Assembly (NCBI RefSeq): GCF_000020525.1 | Contig: NC_011026.1 | Coordinates: forward strand, 3,206,001 to 3,270,000 | Direction of reading: 5' to 3' | Length of the DNA: 64,000 nt | DNA from: Chloroherpeton thalassium ATCC 35110 | GTDB taxonomy: Bacteria > Bacteroidota > Chlorobiia > Chlorobiales > Chloroherpetonaceae | Shown: in pieces, positions 38,564 through 48,048 of the stretch | Numbering within the stretch: the first letter of the stretch is position 1 | Layout: each line of letters starts with the position of its first letter | Notes under the pieces: generated by a model | What the model was told of the DNA's origin: nothing | What the model saw: only the letters and a program-made list of their open reading frames with translations | Database searches by the model: none | Translations under genes and position numbers: made by a program

Positions 38564-40234
38564 ATGGATAGGAATCCTCACATTCTCAGCATCGACGAGT
38601 CCCAGTCGGTAGCAAGAAAATTAGAGACGTTTTTAGGACATGATGAACACACGATTCACGTTGTTCCTGATTTTCAAAGCTGTATCAATCGATTTTTGAT
38701 CAGCCCGCCGGACATTGTTTTAGCCGGAAGATTTACCTTAGACTATCCGCCACATGTATTCATTCATAAACTGAGAAACTTAAAAAAGTCGCTGACGATT
38801 TTTATTCTTCTCGAACAGGAGAATATGAAAACGGCTGTCAACTGTATCAAAGCCGGTGCGGATGATGTTTTTCTGAAAACAGATATCGCCGCAATTGGCG
38901 CTGCGATACAAAGCCATTTTCCATCGGCCAACGGCCACGCATCTAAGTTCGTGCAGCCTGCATTCGTTAATGACGCGTGTGTTCATCTTACCAATGAAGC
39001 AACCTGCCGGCTCACCTACCTGCCTGATGGCTCTATAAAAACAGAATATGTGAGTGATGGCATTTGGGAACTGATGGGCAAAACACCCGAAGACGACTTA
39101 TTCGACTTAGAACATCTTTATGACTTCGTTCATCCTGACGATAGAACCCTCTACCAGTCTTTGCGCACCAACGCATTAGAGCGTTTAGAGCCGATTTCCT
39201 ACGAAATGCGCCTCATCACAGCAGATGGGGGACTCAAATGGATTCGTGAAAATAATCTCTTTCTGAAAGAAGCCAATGGCAACATTATTGTTGAAAAACA
39301 CTTGGCCGACATTACCAAATGCAAAGAAATTGAAGCGCAGTTACATCACTATAAAAAACTACTCGAAACGCAAGAACTTGAAGAGGCCTGCCGCTATGAA
39401 GATTTTGAGGAGGACTATCGCCGGCGCGAGGCGTTTTATCTGAAGCTTTTTGAGCATTTTTCCGACATCATTGTCGTTCTTGACCAAAACGGAATTATCA
39501 AATATGAAAGCCCCTCTGTCACGAAGGTTTTGGGCTATTCATTGGGCGAGCGTTTAGATCACTCAGCCTTTGAGCTGATACATCCCGATGATACCGCATT
39601 TTTAAAAAAATTTCTACACAAGTATAAAGATAAAGCGGGAGAGATTCCCCGATTTGAATTTAAAGCACATCAAAAAGATGGCCGCTGGCTACACTTTGAG
39701 TGCAACGGATATAATTTATTGGATGACCCGATCATCAACGGGATATTGATGATCGTACGCGATGTGACCCTTCGCAAACAAGCAGAGGAAAAATCGAAAG
39801 CCTCTGAACAACTATTTCGCTCCCTTTTTATCAGCGCAGCCGTTCCAATGTGCTTAATTGATGAAAAGGGCAACTTTGTCGATATCAATCCGGCGTGCTG
39901 TTTGCTATCGGATTATTCCGCCGAAGAACTGAAAGGAAGATTTTTCGCCACGCTCATCTGCGACGACCAGCGCGACGCCGCCCTGTTAGCATTCAAAACA
40001 TTTGTTGATACCTCCGTTTATAAATCAACCGAACATTGGATAGGGCAAACCAAATACGGCAGGAAAATTGAACTGAACACCAGCGCAGCCTCTTTCTGCG
40101 ATTATAATGGCAATCGATTTATTATTCTCAGCTTTGAAGACATTACTGATCGGAATCGCGCCATTCGCGAACTCACTGAAATCAAGCAGCAGCTTCAAGT
40201 TAAGGTTGAGGAAAAACACAGGAACTGCGCTTAA
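38564..40234 (+). CDS. N-terminal half of giant PAS sensor kinase (pseudo-receiver plus three PAS)
   Basis: 556 residues. About 1-120 is receiver-like (ILSIDESQSV, PDIVLAGRFT, ADDVFLKTD), but the phospho-acceptor Asp is Gly and so cannot be phosphorylated. Three PAS domains with PAC tails follow (about 145-260, 290-410, 420-535; tails ending DITKCKEIE, DVTLRKQAE, DITDRNRA). The protein then runs into a coiled linker QLQVKVEEK and stops after HRNCA. Adding one A to the A5 run at 40212-40216 makes the linker read VEEKTQELRLTN and continue into the next ORF, giving one 2,209-residue kinase. This half therefore has no output domain by itself. Confidence 0.8.
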   Translation: MDRNPHILSIDESQSVARKLETFLGHDEHTIHVVPDFQSCINRFLISPPDIVLAGRFTLDYPPHVFIHKLRNLKKSLTIFILLEQENMKTAVNCIKAGADDVFLKTDIAAIGAAIQSHFPSANGHASKFVQPAFVNDACVHLTNEATCRLTYLPDGSIKTEYVSDGIWELMGKTPEDDLFDLEHLYDFVHPDDRTLYQSLRTNALERLEPISYEMRLITADGGLKWIRENNLFLKEANGNIIVEKHLADITKCKEIEAQLHHYKKLLETQELEEACRYEDFEEDYRRREAFYLKLFEHFSDIIVVLDQNGIIKYESPSVTKVLGYSLGERLDHSAFELIHPDDTAFLKKFLHKYKDKAGEIPRFEFKAHQKDGRWLHFECNGYNLLDDPIINGILMIVRDVTLRKQAEEKSKASEQLFRSLFISAAVPMCLIDEKGNFVDINPACCLLSDYSAEELKGRFFATLICDDQRDAALLAFKTFVDTSVYKSTEHWIGQTKYGRKIELNTSAASFCDYNGNRFIILSFEDITDRNRAIRELTEIKQQLQVKVEEKHRNCA

Positions 40235-40242
40235 CCAATCAT

Positions 40243-43200
40243 TTGCTGCAAGAGCAAATTACCGAGAAGGAAAAAGCAGAAAGCACCTTAAAACATAACG
40301 AAGAATTTTTTAGGCTATCGTTCTCAGAATCGCCTGTTGCAACGGCGATTATCGATCTCAACTTTAGATTGCTGAAAGTCAATCGTGCCTTTTTCAGCAT
40401 GATGGGCTGCGACGAAGTCGGCTTATCGCCATTTCGCTTCTATGATTTTCTTCATCACGAAGATCTTTCTCGCCATAGCAGCCAGCTCGAGACGCTCAGA
40501 AAATCGCCGCGCAAGCCGCTTTCATTTGATGCCCGCTATATTAGAAAAGATGGCCAAGTGATTTGGGGACATACGGTTTTTGGCTTGATTGAAGATAATC
40601 ATAAAAATCCGCTCTACTACCTTGCACAAATTCAGGATATCTCTGAACGCAAAGCATATCAGGATGTCCTAAACAAGAAAAACCGCCTGCTGCGCAGCAT
40701 TGCCGACGGCACAAAATATTTACTTACCATCACCAGGCCGGAAGATGCTGTCCCAAAATTCTTAGAAAACATTGGCCAAGCGCTCGATGTCGATAGGATT
40801 TATTTGATGCAAGAAAAGCTCAACGCGTCCACCCAAAATATTCGCCTAACGCTTCGGTATGAATGGTCAAGACCTGGCGTGCCATCACAGAGTGAGCTGG
40901 TGCAATCGGGAACGGTGGTTGCCACAGAAAGTGCCAAAGTTTTCAGCAAGGAGCACTTTAACTGGGATGGACTTGTGCACGGCGAGCCCGTTGCAAAACT
41001 GACCAAAGATTTTCCGGCAAAACAGCAGCATTTTTTTGAACACTTGGGAATCAAATCCACGCTCTTGGTTCCAATTATGGCTGAAGGTGGATTCTGGGGA
41101 ATTCTCGGTTTTGACGAATGCAAGTACGAGCGCGTTTGGTCGCCGGATGAAATATCGATTTTGATTGCTGCCGCCAGCAACATCGGAAGCGCATTTTCTC
41201 GTGCCACAACCCTTAAAGCGCTTCAGGCAAGCGAGATTCGCTATCGCACGCTGGCCGCTAATTTTCCAAACGGCGCATTAGCCCTTTTCAACGAAGAGTT
41301 GCTTCCCGTCGTTATCAGCGGCGATGGATTTTTGGGAGATAAAAACAAGCAAAGCGAGCTTGTTGGCAAACCGCTGAGCGATATATGGCCACCCAAAATC
41401 GCACATGAATTTGAAAAGGCACTGACAAAAGCCTTTAGCGGCAAAAAAAATTCGTTTGAACTTCGCCATCAGGAAAAAGACTGGCAAATTTGGGCTGTTC
41501 CAAACACAGAAAAAGATGAGCATATCGGAACCGTTACGGCCATTTGCATCGATATCACGGAGCAAAAAAATGCGCACCGCCTTCTTTTGGAATCTGAGCG
41601 CGACTATCGCGGATTTTTCCAAAACGTTCACGATGCGATTTTGATATGCAATATTTATGATGAAATCTTAGAGGTCAATCATCGTGCGAGCGAAATTTAC
41701 GGCTATGCGGAAAGCGAGCTGATTGGCCAAAGCATGGACATTCTTTGCAAATACCCCGCTCGTGGACGCATCCATTTGAACGATACGCGCCGGCATGGAC
41801 AATCCGTCGGATTTGAAGCGATTCATATCAAGAAAGATGGCTTTGAGTTGTACATGGAAATCAATTCCAAAACGGCAACTTATAAAGGGCAAACCGTCAC
41901 GATCAGCATTTGCCGAGATATCAACGATAAAAAAATTGCTGAGATCGCGTTGCGCGATAGCGAACGCCGAAGCCGACGCATTATAGACACCACCGCCGAA
42001 GGCATTTGGATTATCAATAGCCATCACCGCACCTGTTTCGTGAATCATCAAACAACCGAAATGCTCGGCTACAGCGAAGATGAAATGCTCGGCAAAGCCA
42101 TTGAGACCTTCCTTAGCGATGACCAAAACATTCAGGGCTTGTTTCTTATGCCGCAAAGCAAAAAACAAAAAATTGTTTGCGACATTCAATTTGTGAAAAA
42201 ATCTGGCGAGCTGCTTTGGGCGATGGTTTCAGCATCGAGAATGGCAAGCGAGAACAGCAAAGAGGGCAACTTGCTGCTGATGTTTAGCGACATTACCGAG
42301 CGAAAAATCATCGAACAGGCCTTGCACAAAAGCGAGCGAAACTACAAAACCTTAGCAGAAAATCTTCCTCGCGGTGCGGCTTTGATCATCGATAAAGACT
42401 TCAATTGTATTCTGGCTGCCGGAAATGCGTTTCATCGTCAAGGCAACCTTCGCCCAAACACCGAAGGAAAACCTACGGATAATGTAAAACCCACCGACTT
42501 AGCAGAACGCCTAAAAGATCATTACAGCTTAGCGTTTACAGGCGAAAAAATAGATTTCCAATTGGAATATTTAGAGCGCTGGTGGCAAGTGTATGTTGTC
42601 CCTAATCAGGATAATGACGACAACTTGATTGAAACCATCACGCTGATTGCCTACGACATTACCCAGCATAAAAAACAAGAAGCGGCGCTTATTGAAAGTG
42701 AATCGCGATTCCGAGATATTTTCAATACGATGCCATTGGGAATGGTTCTTGCAGACAACAACGGGGATATTCGCTTGGTGAATCCCGCGTTCGAAAAGAT
42801 GCTGGGCTACTCGGATGCTGAACTTTATAAGAAAAACGTGCGCGACCTCACTCACGAGGACGATATCGAACGGTCAATTTTGAAGCATAGAAATATCCTT
42901 CTTTTAAAAAAACAGGGCTATCAACTTGAAAAGCGATATATCCGAAAAGATGGAAAATCTATTTTAGCCAAACTCACAGCAAAAGCGCTATGCAACGATA
43001 AAGACCGTTCCTTTTTTGCGCTTGGCATTGTGGAAGACATCACCGAGGCCAAAGTCACACAGGAGAGACTCCGAGAAACGCAAGAGCAATATTTTACTTT
43101 AGTGAAAAACTTCCCCGAAGGCCTGGTGATGGTTATCGATGAAGATTATCGTTGCCTGCTGGCCAGCGGAGAAGCCATAAAACTTGGAACGCGCCTGATT

Positions 43201-45192
43201 GGACGCCATCCTCAAGACTATTGCGATGCGGAGTCGTTACAAATTCTTTCCCAAAAATACGCGCAGGCATTTACTGGAGAAAAGCAATCTTTTGAACTCG
43301 AATTTTTAAATGGCTACTGGATGACCCACGTCGTGCCAAATACTTGGGATAAAAATGGCACGGTGAAAACCGTTTCTGTCATCTGCATTGATATTACCAA
43401 GCGGAAAAAAATTGAAGATGCGCTTTCGCGTAGTCGCGAACGCTACCGCGCGATTGTCAATGAAATGGAAGCATTCGTTTGTCGATGCACTCCAGATGGC
43501 AACATCGCATTTATTAATGACACTTATTGTAAGGTTCTCTCAAAAAGCGGCCAGGAACTTTTGGGGATAAATTTTTCAGAAATTATTTCCGTAGAAGACC
43601 AACCTCGATTTTTGACTTCATTCAAAAACATCACGGCGCAGCATCCTGTCCATTCTTCAGAATACCGTGTTTTGGTCAATCAAGAGGTGCACTGGCACAA
43701 ATATTCAGCAACGGGCATTTTTAAAGACGATGGCTTGGAAGAAGTGCAAATTATTGGCCACGACATAACAGAAAGAAAAAACATAGAAATTAGGCTTCAA
43801 GCAAGCGAAGAACATTTTCGTTTCCTTGCCGAACACGCCAGCGATTTGATTATTCACCTTTCTGTACAACATGAATATCAGGCAAAGGTGACTTACATTA
43901 GCACGTCCTGCCAAAATATTTTGGGTTACACGCGCGAGGAGCTTATGTCGTTTCAGCTTAGTGATATGATTCACCCTGAAGATCTTCCGCTATTCTACAA
44001 AGCCTATGCGAAGCTCGTTCAACAGCCCAATTTACCGGCTCCGATTTTATATCGCCATAAGCATCGCTCTGGAAAATATATTTGGCTTGAAACGCTCATC
44101 AAGCCCATTTGTGATGAAGACGGCAAAATTTTGAGCGCGGTCATGGCATCGCGCAATGTTACGGAGCGCAAACGAGCGGAAATGGCGCTTCAAGAGAGCG
44201 AAGAACGCTATCGGCAAGTGGTCGAAAATTCACCCAATCCGATTTTTTCTGCTGACCGCGCAGGAGTTCTTCACACATGGAACATTGCTTGCGAACAAAG
44301 CTTTGAATGTCCGCAAATAGAAATGCTTGGTAAAAATTGGCACGCGCTTTTAGCGCATCCTGAAAATGCTGCGACTTTATCAAAAACTGTGGACGCTATT
44401 TTTCGGGGCGAGCGCGAAAGTGCAGAACTCAGCGTTTCGTATCAGAATAAGCGCGGGGAGGAACTTTACATGGTTTGCCGGCTTTATCCGCTAAAGAATT
44501 TATTTGGCGAAATTGCATTTTGTGTTTTTGCCAACATGGACATTTCCGAGCGATTCAAATACGAACAAAAACTAAAAGCTTCGCTCGGAGAACGAGACAC
44601 ACTGTTAAAAGAAGTTCATCATCGGGTTAAAAACAACTTGCAGGTCATTTCCAGTTTGCTTCACCTGCAAAAATCAAAACTGCAAGACCCGCAGGCCATC
44701 CAAATCTTTATCGACAGCCAAAATCGCATTCATTCGATGGCGCTGATTCATCAGCATTTATATCAATCCGACGATCTCAACAACGTGGATTTTGCGGCAT
44801 ACATTGATCGCTTATTGATTCAGCTTGAAATCACTTATGGCAATCCAGGCGTTGAATTCAAAACGAACGTTCAAAACATCAAGCTAAGCTTAGACTATGC
44901 GATTCCTTGCGGCCTTTTAATTAACGAGATTATTGCCAATTCGCTGAAACACGCCTTTCAAGCCATTGAACAAAAGGGCGAAATTTATGTAGAAATGCTT
45001 TACCTTGAAGCCGAAAAAGCCCTGAAAATTTGCATTACGGATAATGGCTCAGGCTTTAACGAGAATATCACTTTTGAAAATGCACAGACGCTTGGCTTCA
45101 AGTTGATTCGCTCGTTTGTCACCCAGCTCAATGGCACTGTAACAGTTTGTGGTGAAAATGGCACACGATTCGACATCACGCTGCCATGCTAA
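40243..45192 (+). CDS. C-terminal half of giant PAS sensor kinase (ten PAS, GAF, HisKA_2 kinase)
   Basis: 1,649 residues from a TTG that is only nominal: the frame opens inside the coiled linker of the preceding ORF. Domains: PAS (about 15-135), GAF (about 145-320), then nine more PAS (about 325-1435), most with a DITERK-type PAC end, three of them a special repeated type. The end is HisKA_2 with intact phospho-acceptor in EVHHRVKNNLQVISSLL (about 1465) and an ATPase domain with NEIIANSLKHAF, DNGSGF and LGFKLIRSF. It is soluble, with no membrane helix, so its signals must be intracellular, such as redox, light, gas or flavin/haem ligands. Its likely partner is the receiver of the next gene. 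Confidence 0.88.
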   Translation: MLQEQITEKEKAESTLKHNEEFFRLSFSESPVATAIIDLNFRLLKVNRAFFSMMGCDEVGLSPFRFYDFLHHEDLSRHSSQLETLRKSPRKPLSFDARYIRKDGQVIWGHTVFGLIEDNHKNPLYYLAQIQDISERKAYQDVLNKKNRLLRSIADGTKYLLTITRPEDAVPKFLENIGQALDVDRIYLMQEKLNASTQNIRLTLRYEWSRPGVPSQSELVQSGTVVATESAKVFSKEHFNWDGLVHGEPVAKLTKDFPAKQQHFFEHLGIKSTLLVPIMAEGGFWGILGFDECKYERVWSPDEISILIAAASNIGSAFSRATTLKALQASEIRYRTLAANFPNGALALFNEELLPVVISGDGFLGDKNKQSELVGKPLSDIWPPKIAHEFEKALTKAFSGKKNSFELRHQEKDWQIWAVPNTEKDEHIGTVTAICIDITEQKNAHRLLLESERDYRGFFQNVHDAILICNIYDEILEVNHRASEIYGYAESELIGQSMDILCKYPARGRIHLNDTRRHGQSVGFEAIHIKKDGFELYMEINSKTATYKGQTVTISICRDINDKKIAEIALRDSERRSRRIIDTTAEGIWIINSHHRTCFVNHQTTEMLGYSEDEMLGKAIETFLSDDQNIQGLFLMPQSKKQKIVCDIQFVKKSGELLWAMVSASRMASENSKEGNLLLMFSDITERKIIEQALHKSERNYKTLAENLPRGAALIIDKDFNCILAAGNAFHRQGNLRPNTEGKPTDNVKPTDLAERLKDHYSLAFTGEKIDFQLEYLERWWQVYVVPNQDNDDNLIETITLIAYDITQHKKQEAALIESESRFRDIFNTMPLGMVLADNNGDIRLVNPAFEKMLGYSDAELYKKNVRDLTHEDDIERSILKHRNILLLKKQGYQLEKRYIRKDGKSILAKLTAKALCNDKDRSFFALGIVEDITEAKVTQERLRETQEQYFTLVKNFPEGLVMVIDEDYRCLLASGEAIKLGTRLIGRHPQDYCDAESLQILSQKYAQAFTGEKQSFELEFLNGYWMTHVVPNTWDKNGTVKTVSVICIDITKRKKIEDALSRSRERYRAIVNEMEAFVCRCTPDGNIAFINDTYCKVLSKSGQELLGINFSEIISVEDQPRFLTSFKNITAQHPVHSSEYRVLVNQEVHWHKYSATGIFKDDGLEEVQIIGHDITERKNIEIRLQASEEHFRFLAEHASDLIIHLSVQHEYQAKVTYISTSCQNILGYTREELMSFQLSDMIHPEDLPLFYKAYAKLVQQPNLPAPILYRHKHRSGKYIWLETLIKPICDEDGKILSAVMASRNVTERKRAEMALQESEERYRQVVENSPNPIFSADRAGVLHTWNIACEQSFECPQIEMLGKNWHALLAHPENAATLSKTVDAIFRGERESAELSVSYQNKRGEELYMVCRLYPLKNLFGEIAFCVFANMDISERFKYEQKLKASLGERDTLLKEVHHRVKNNLQVISSLLHLQKSKLQDPQAIQIFIDSQNRIHSMALIHQHLYQSDDLNNVDFAAYIDRLLIQLEITYGNPGVEFKTNVQNIKLSLDYAIPCGLLINEIIANSLKHAFQAIEQKGEIYVEMLYLEAEKALKICITDNGSGFNENITFENAQTLGFKLIRSFVTQLNGTVTVCGENGTRFDITLPC

Positions 45193-45362
45193 ATGCGTGG
45201 ATTGCAGAACAAGAGGCCGCTCAATTTCGTATTGGAAAAAAATCCCTTTTCTTCAAAATTATCTATCTTTAAGGCTTATCATAAAAAAGCAGTTGTTATT
45301 GATGACTTATCATCATGTGCTATCTTTAAGCGGCTTAAGAAAATTTTAAGCGATCATACTTT

Positions 45363-46907
45363 ATGAAGTATAAAGTTTTAATCGTTGAAGATGAAAGCGT
45401 TGTGGCGTGGCATCTTCAAGATATTTTAGAACAATCCGGCTATGAAGTTGTCGCATCTGTGGGCAGCGGTGAAGATGCGGTAAAACTGACCCAAACACTC
45501 GCCCCTGACTTGATATTAATGGATATCTCTCTCAAAGGAGATATGGACGGCATTGAAGCCGCATCTCAAATTTTGAAGATTTGCAAAATCCCTGTGATCT
45601 TCTTAACGGCTCACGCCGATAAACATACGCTGAATCGAGCCAAAAATGCCATGCCTTATGGCTACATCGTGAAACCATTTCAAGAAAAAGATGTGGTTAG
45701 CGCCATCGAAATTGTCCTTAATAAACATCAGCAAGTTTCATTAGAGAAGGAGATGGAGATTTGGCTCGAAAATTTGCTCCATAGCGTTGGCGAATCGGTC
45801 ATTGCAACCGACGAAAAAGGGCGCATTAAGTTTATGAACCCGACTGCCGAAGAAATGACGGGTTGGAAACTCAACGACGCTAGCGGGCGGGATATTTCTG
45901 AAGTGTTTCAACTTTTTGACACCAAAACCCGCGAGCCCATCGAGAATCCGGCGAAACTGGCGCTCAAAGAAAATCGCTTGGTTGAGCTCGATAAAAGCGT
46001 GCTGCTCAGAGCCAAAGATGGCAGCGAACTTGAAATCACCGATAGTGCCGCGCCTATAAAAGATAGCAACGGAAAGTTATCCGGCGTTGTCATCATATTT
46101 TTTGACTGCAACAAGTGTTCGCTCACCAACCCAAAAGAAAAGCAATTATTGGAACATTTGCGGCGAATCAAAAAAATGGATGTGTTCAATACGCTTAGCA
46201 GCGGTTTTGCAAATAACTTCAATAGTTTGCTAACTGGCATTTTGGGAAATATCGCTTTGCTGAAGCGCGATGATTACATGAATCCAGACTTGGAAAAAAA
46301 GTTGGATCGCATTGAAGGAGCAGCTTCCAGAGCGGCGCTGCTTGTAAAACAATTGATGATTTTTTCGCGCCAAGCAGGACTTTCACCTGAACCAGTTAAC
46401 CTCAATCAAGAAGTCGCGCATGTAGTTGAAACGCTGCGAAAGCTAACCGATCCTCGAATCGAAATTCATGCGGAATTTAATGCGGATCGCCCGATTGTGA
46501 TTGGCGATCGTTCGCAAATTAGCGAAATGCTACTGGCCATTGGGCTGAACGCACACGAGGCCATTGTTCCCACCTTAACCAAAAGAAGACAAGGGAAAAT
46601 GGGATTTTCGACTCATGTGGAATCACTTTCCCCTGTCTTTTGTGCAGAACATCGATTAGACCCCGAAAAATTATATGTGCATGTTGCCATTGCCGACTCA
46701 GGCATTGGCATTAAAAATGAATTGAAAGAACGTGTTTTCGAGCCGTTTTTCTCTACCAAAGGTTCAGGTCGAGGACTCGGCCTTTCGATCGTTTTTGGGA
46801 TTATCAAAAATCACCACGGAGCCATTTCCTTTACTTCCATTCCTGGACAAGGCAGCCTTTTTGACATTTATCTTCCTGTCTCCGCACACTTGGATATTGT
46901 CGAATAA
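45363..46907 (+). CDS. REC-PAS-HATPase hybrid protein without phospho-acceptor His
   Basis: 514 residues. Receiver about 1-122 with VEDESV, phospho-acceptor Asp in LILMDISLKGD, and Lys in IVKPFQ; PAS about 130-245 (GESVIATDEKGRIKFMNPTAEEMTG). A dimerisation helix pair about 270-335 reads LSSGFANNFNSLLTGILGN where hybrid kinases have AHDFNNLLTGI: the His is Asn. The ATPase domain is otherwise complete (LNAHEAI, ADSGIGIK, FFSTKGSGRGLGLSIV). It may bind ATP but should not autophosphorylate. Lying 170 bases after the giant kinase, it could be its phosphorylation target. Confidence 0.85.
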   Translation: MKYKVLIVEDESVVAWHLQDILEQSGYEVVASVGSGEDAVKLTQTLAPDLILMDISLKGDMDGIEAASQILKICKIPVIFLTAHADKHTLNRAKNAMPYGYIVKPFQEKDVVSAIEIVLNKHQQVSLEKEMEIWLENLLHSVGESVIATDEKGRIKFMNPTAEEMTGWKLNDASGRDISEVFQLFDTKTREPIENPAKLALKENRLVELDKSVLLRAKDGSELEITDSAAPIKDSNGKLSGVVIIFFDCNKCSLTNPKEKQLLEHLRRIKKMDVFNTLSSGFANNFNSLLTGILGNIALLKRDDYMNPDLEKKLDRIEGAASRAALLVKQLMIFSRQAGLSPEPVNLNQEVAHVVETLRKLTDPRIEIHAEFNADRPIVIGDRSQISEMLLAIGLNAHEAIVPTLTKRRQGKMGFSTHVESLSPVFCAEHRLDPEKLYVHVAIADSGIGIKNELKERVFEPFFSTKGSGRGLGLSIVFGIIKNHHGAISFTSIPGQGSLFDIYLPVSAHLDIVE

Positions 46908-46949
46908 CTCAAGCCATTGGAAAAAGCAACTGCTTCTTGACCCGTAAAG

Positions 46950-47483
46950 CTATATGCTTTGCGGTTCGGGAAGTTTCCCCATCTGCTTTAAAACAAGAAA
47001 CACAACACCCACTAAAATTGACGCGATCACACCTGCGGCAACATTGAACAGTGAGGCGGTAAGAATATGAACAAAAGTTAGCTGAACATCCATCTTGAGG
47101 AAACCAGCTAACAGCATGTAAGTTGCAGCCGTCAAAACCCCAAAACCAAAGCTCGTTGCCAAGCTGCCCGCAAATGAAACAAAAAGTTTTTCTCGTTTGC
47201 CTGCCAAAACCTCTCGTTGGCGTTGAAGCTGCTTCTCACCGGTTGGGTCAAGCACTTGTTTAACGCTTCTGGCCACAAGTGCGGTTAAAACCATAACGAT
47301 CGAAAACATGGCATACACCATCATGGACTGACCGAAAGTTGGGTTAAACGAGTTCGTTCCCAGCCAAGCGCCTGCCTTGTGTAGCATAAAAAGAGAAGTG
47401 AAATGGAAAATAGAGCCCCACAGTAAAGTGACCCATATCCATGTCCATAAACTAATTGGATTCATTTCTTTTTTTGTAGTCAT
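46950..47483 (-). CDS. four-helix membrane protein of unknown function
   Basis: 177 residues, not recognised. Four hydrophobic helices (about 15-33, 52-70, 100-125, 137-165) with a basic loop after helix 2 (EKQLQRQREVLAGKREKL) that should face the cytoplasm. No conserved charged residues within the helices point to a transporter. The gene is last on the - strand after the efflux/redox cluster, but a terminator at 47619-47664 separates it from that cluster, so it is probably expressed on its own. Confidence 0.7.
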   Translation of the reverse strand: MTTKKEMNPISLWTWIWVTLLWGSIFHFTSLFMLHKAGAWLGTNSFNPTFGQSMMVYAMFSIVMVLTALVARSVKQVLDPTGEKQLQRQREVLAGKREKLFVSFAGSLATSFGFGVLTAATYMLLAGFLKMDVQLTFVHILTASLFNVAAGVIASILVGVVFLVLKQMGKLPEPQSI

Positions 47484-47618
47484 TTCGAAATCGATTTAAT
47501 GATTGATAATACCCGTTGAACTGTAAGGCTATAAACTCATCACGGTGAATTTGCATTCCTTTTTTAACGCAGCAGAAAAGGAATTCTTTTTTATCAGCAA
47601 AAACGCAAAGTGACAAAC

Positions 47619-47664
47619 AAAAAAAGCCCTGACAAAAAATCAACGAAGGATTTCTTGTCAGGGC
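47619..47664 (-). terminator. intrinsic terminator after YgaP-type gene
   Basis: The stem GCCCTGACAA/TTGTCAGGGC is followed on the - strand by TTTTTTTG. It ends transcription from the small membrane protein gene at 47691. Confidence 0.88.
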
Positions 47665-47690
47665 CCACGCCCATTGTCAAAACTTATGCC

Positions 47691-47897
47691 TTAATCAAAC
47701 GCTTGGCCAGGTTTTACACCAAGAGCCTTCAAAATCAGCGCAAGCGGACAAAATCCGGTAAAGGCCGCTTGAAACATGTTTAAACCGACAAACCCGGTTA
47801 GCCAAAGCCAATTGGTGTTTTCAGTTAAATGAGCGATGCCTAAGGTTGCTAAAATAATCGTGCCGGCAACAGCAAAAACAATACGATCTATGGACAT
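47691..47897 (-). CDS. YgaP-type (DUF2892) small membrane protein
   Basis: 68 residues, two membrane helices. The pattern [23 protein letters not shown] is the signature of the membrane part of YgaP, where it is fused to a rhodanese. Here it stands alone, as often near sulfur or metal genes. The Cys of TGFCP is conserved and may take part in sulfur or thiol chemistry. A strong terminator follows. Confidence 0.9.
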   Translation of the reverse strand: MSIDRIVFAVAGTIILATLGIAHLTENTNWLWLTGFVGLNMFQAAFTGFCPLALILKALGVKPGQAFD

Positions 47898-48048
47898 TGT
47901 GCTTTCCGAATTAATTTAGGTTAAAGAAACTTATTCGCCTTTTATTGCTTTCGGCAGCTTCTGTTTTAGGCAAATCAAAGCTGCCGAAAAACCATTCAAT
48001 CAAACAACGCGCGCTAAAGCTACAAGCGATATTTCTCTTATCGTATTT

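Noticed and set aside
40212-40216. Programmed -1 frameshift of the dnaX (A AAA AAG) type
   Set aside because: The heptamer is not in the right frame at any of the three breaks. Slippage on single AAA codons stays only a possibility, so it is not called.
46942-46964. Hairpin CCGTAAAGC/GCTTTGCGG at the end of two convergent genes
   Set aside because: It overlaps the 3' coding end of the membrane protein gene, has a G-U pair, and no T run. Not called as terminator.
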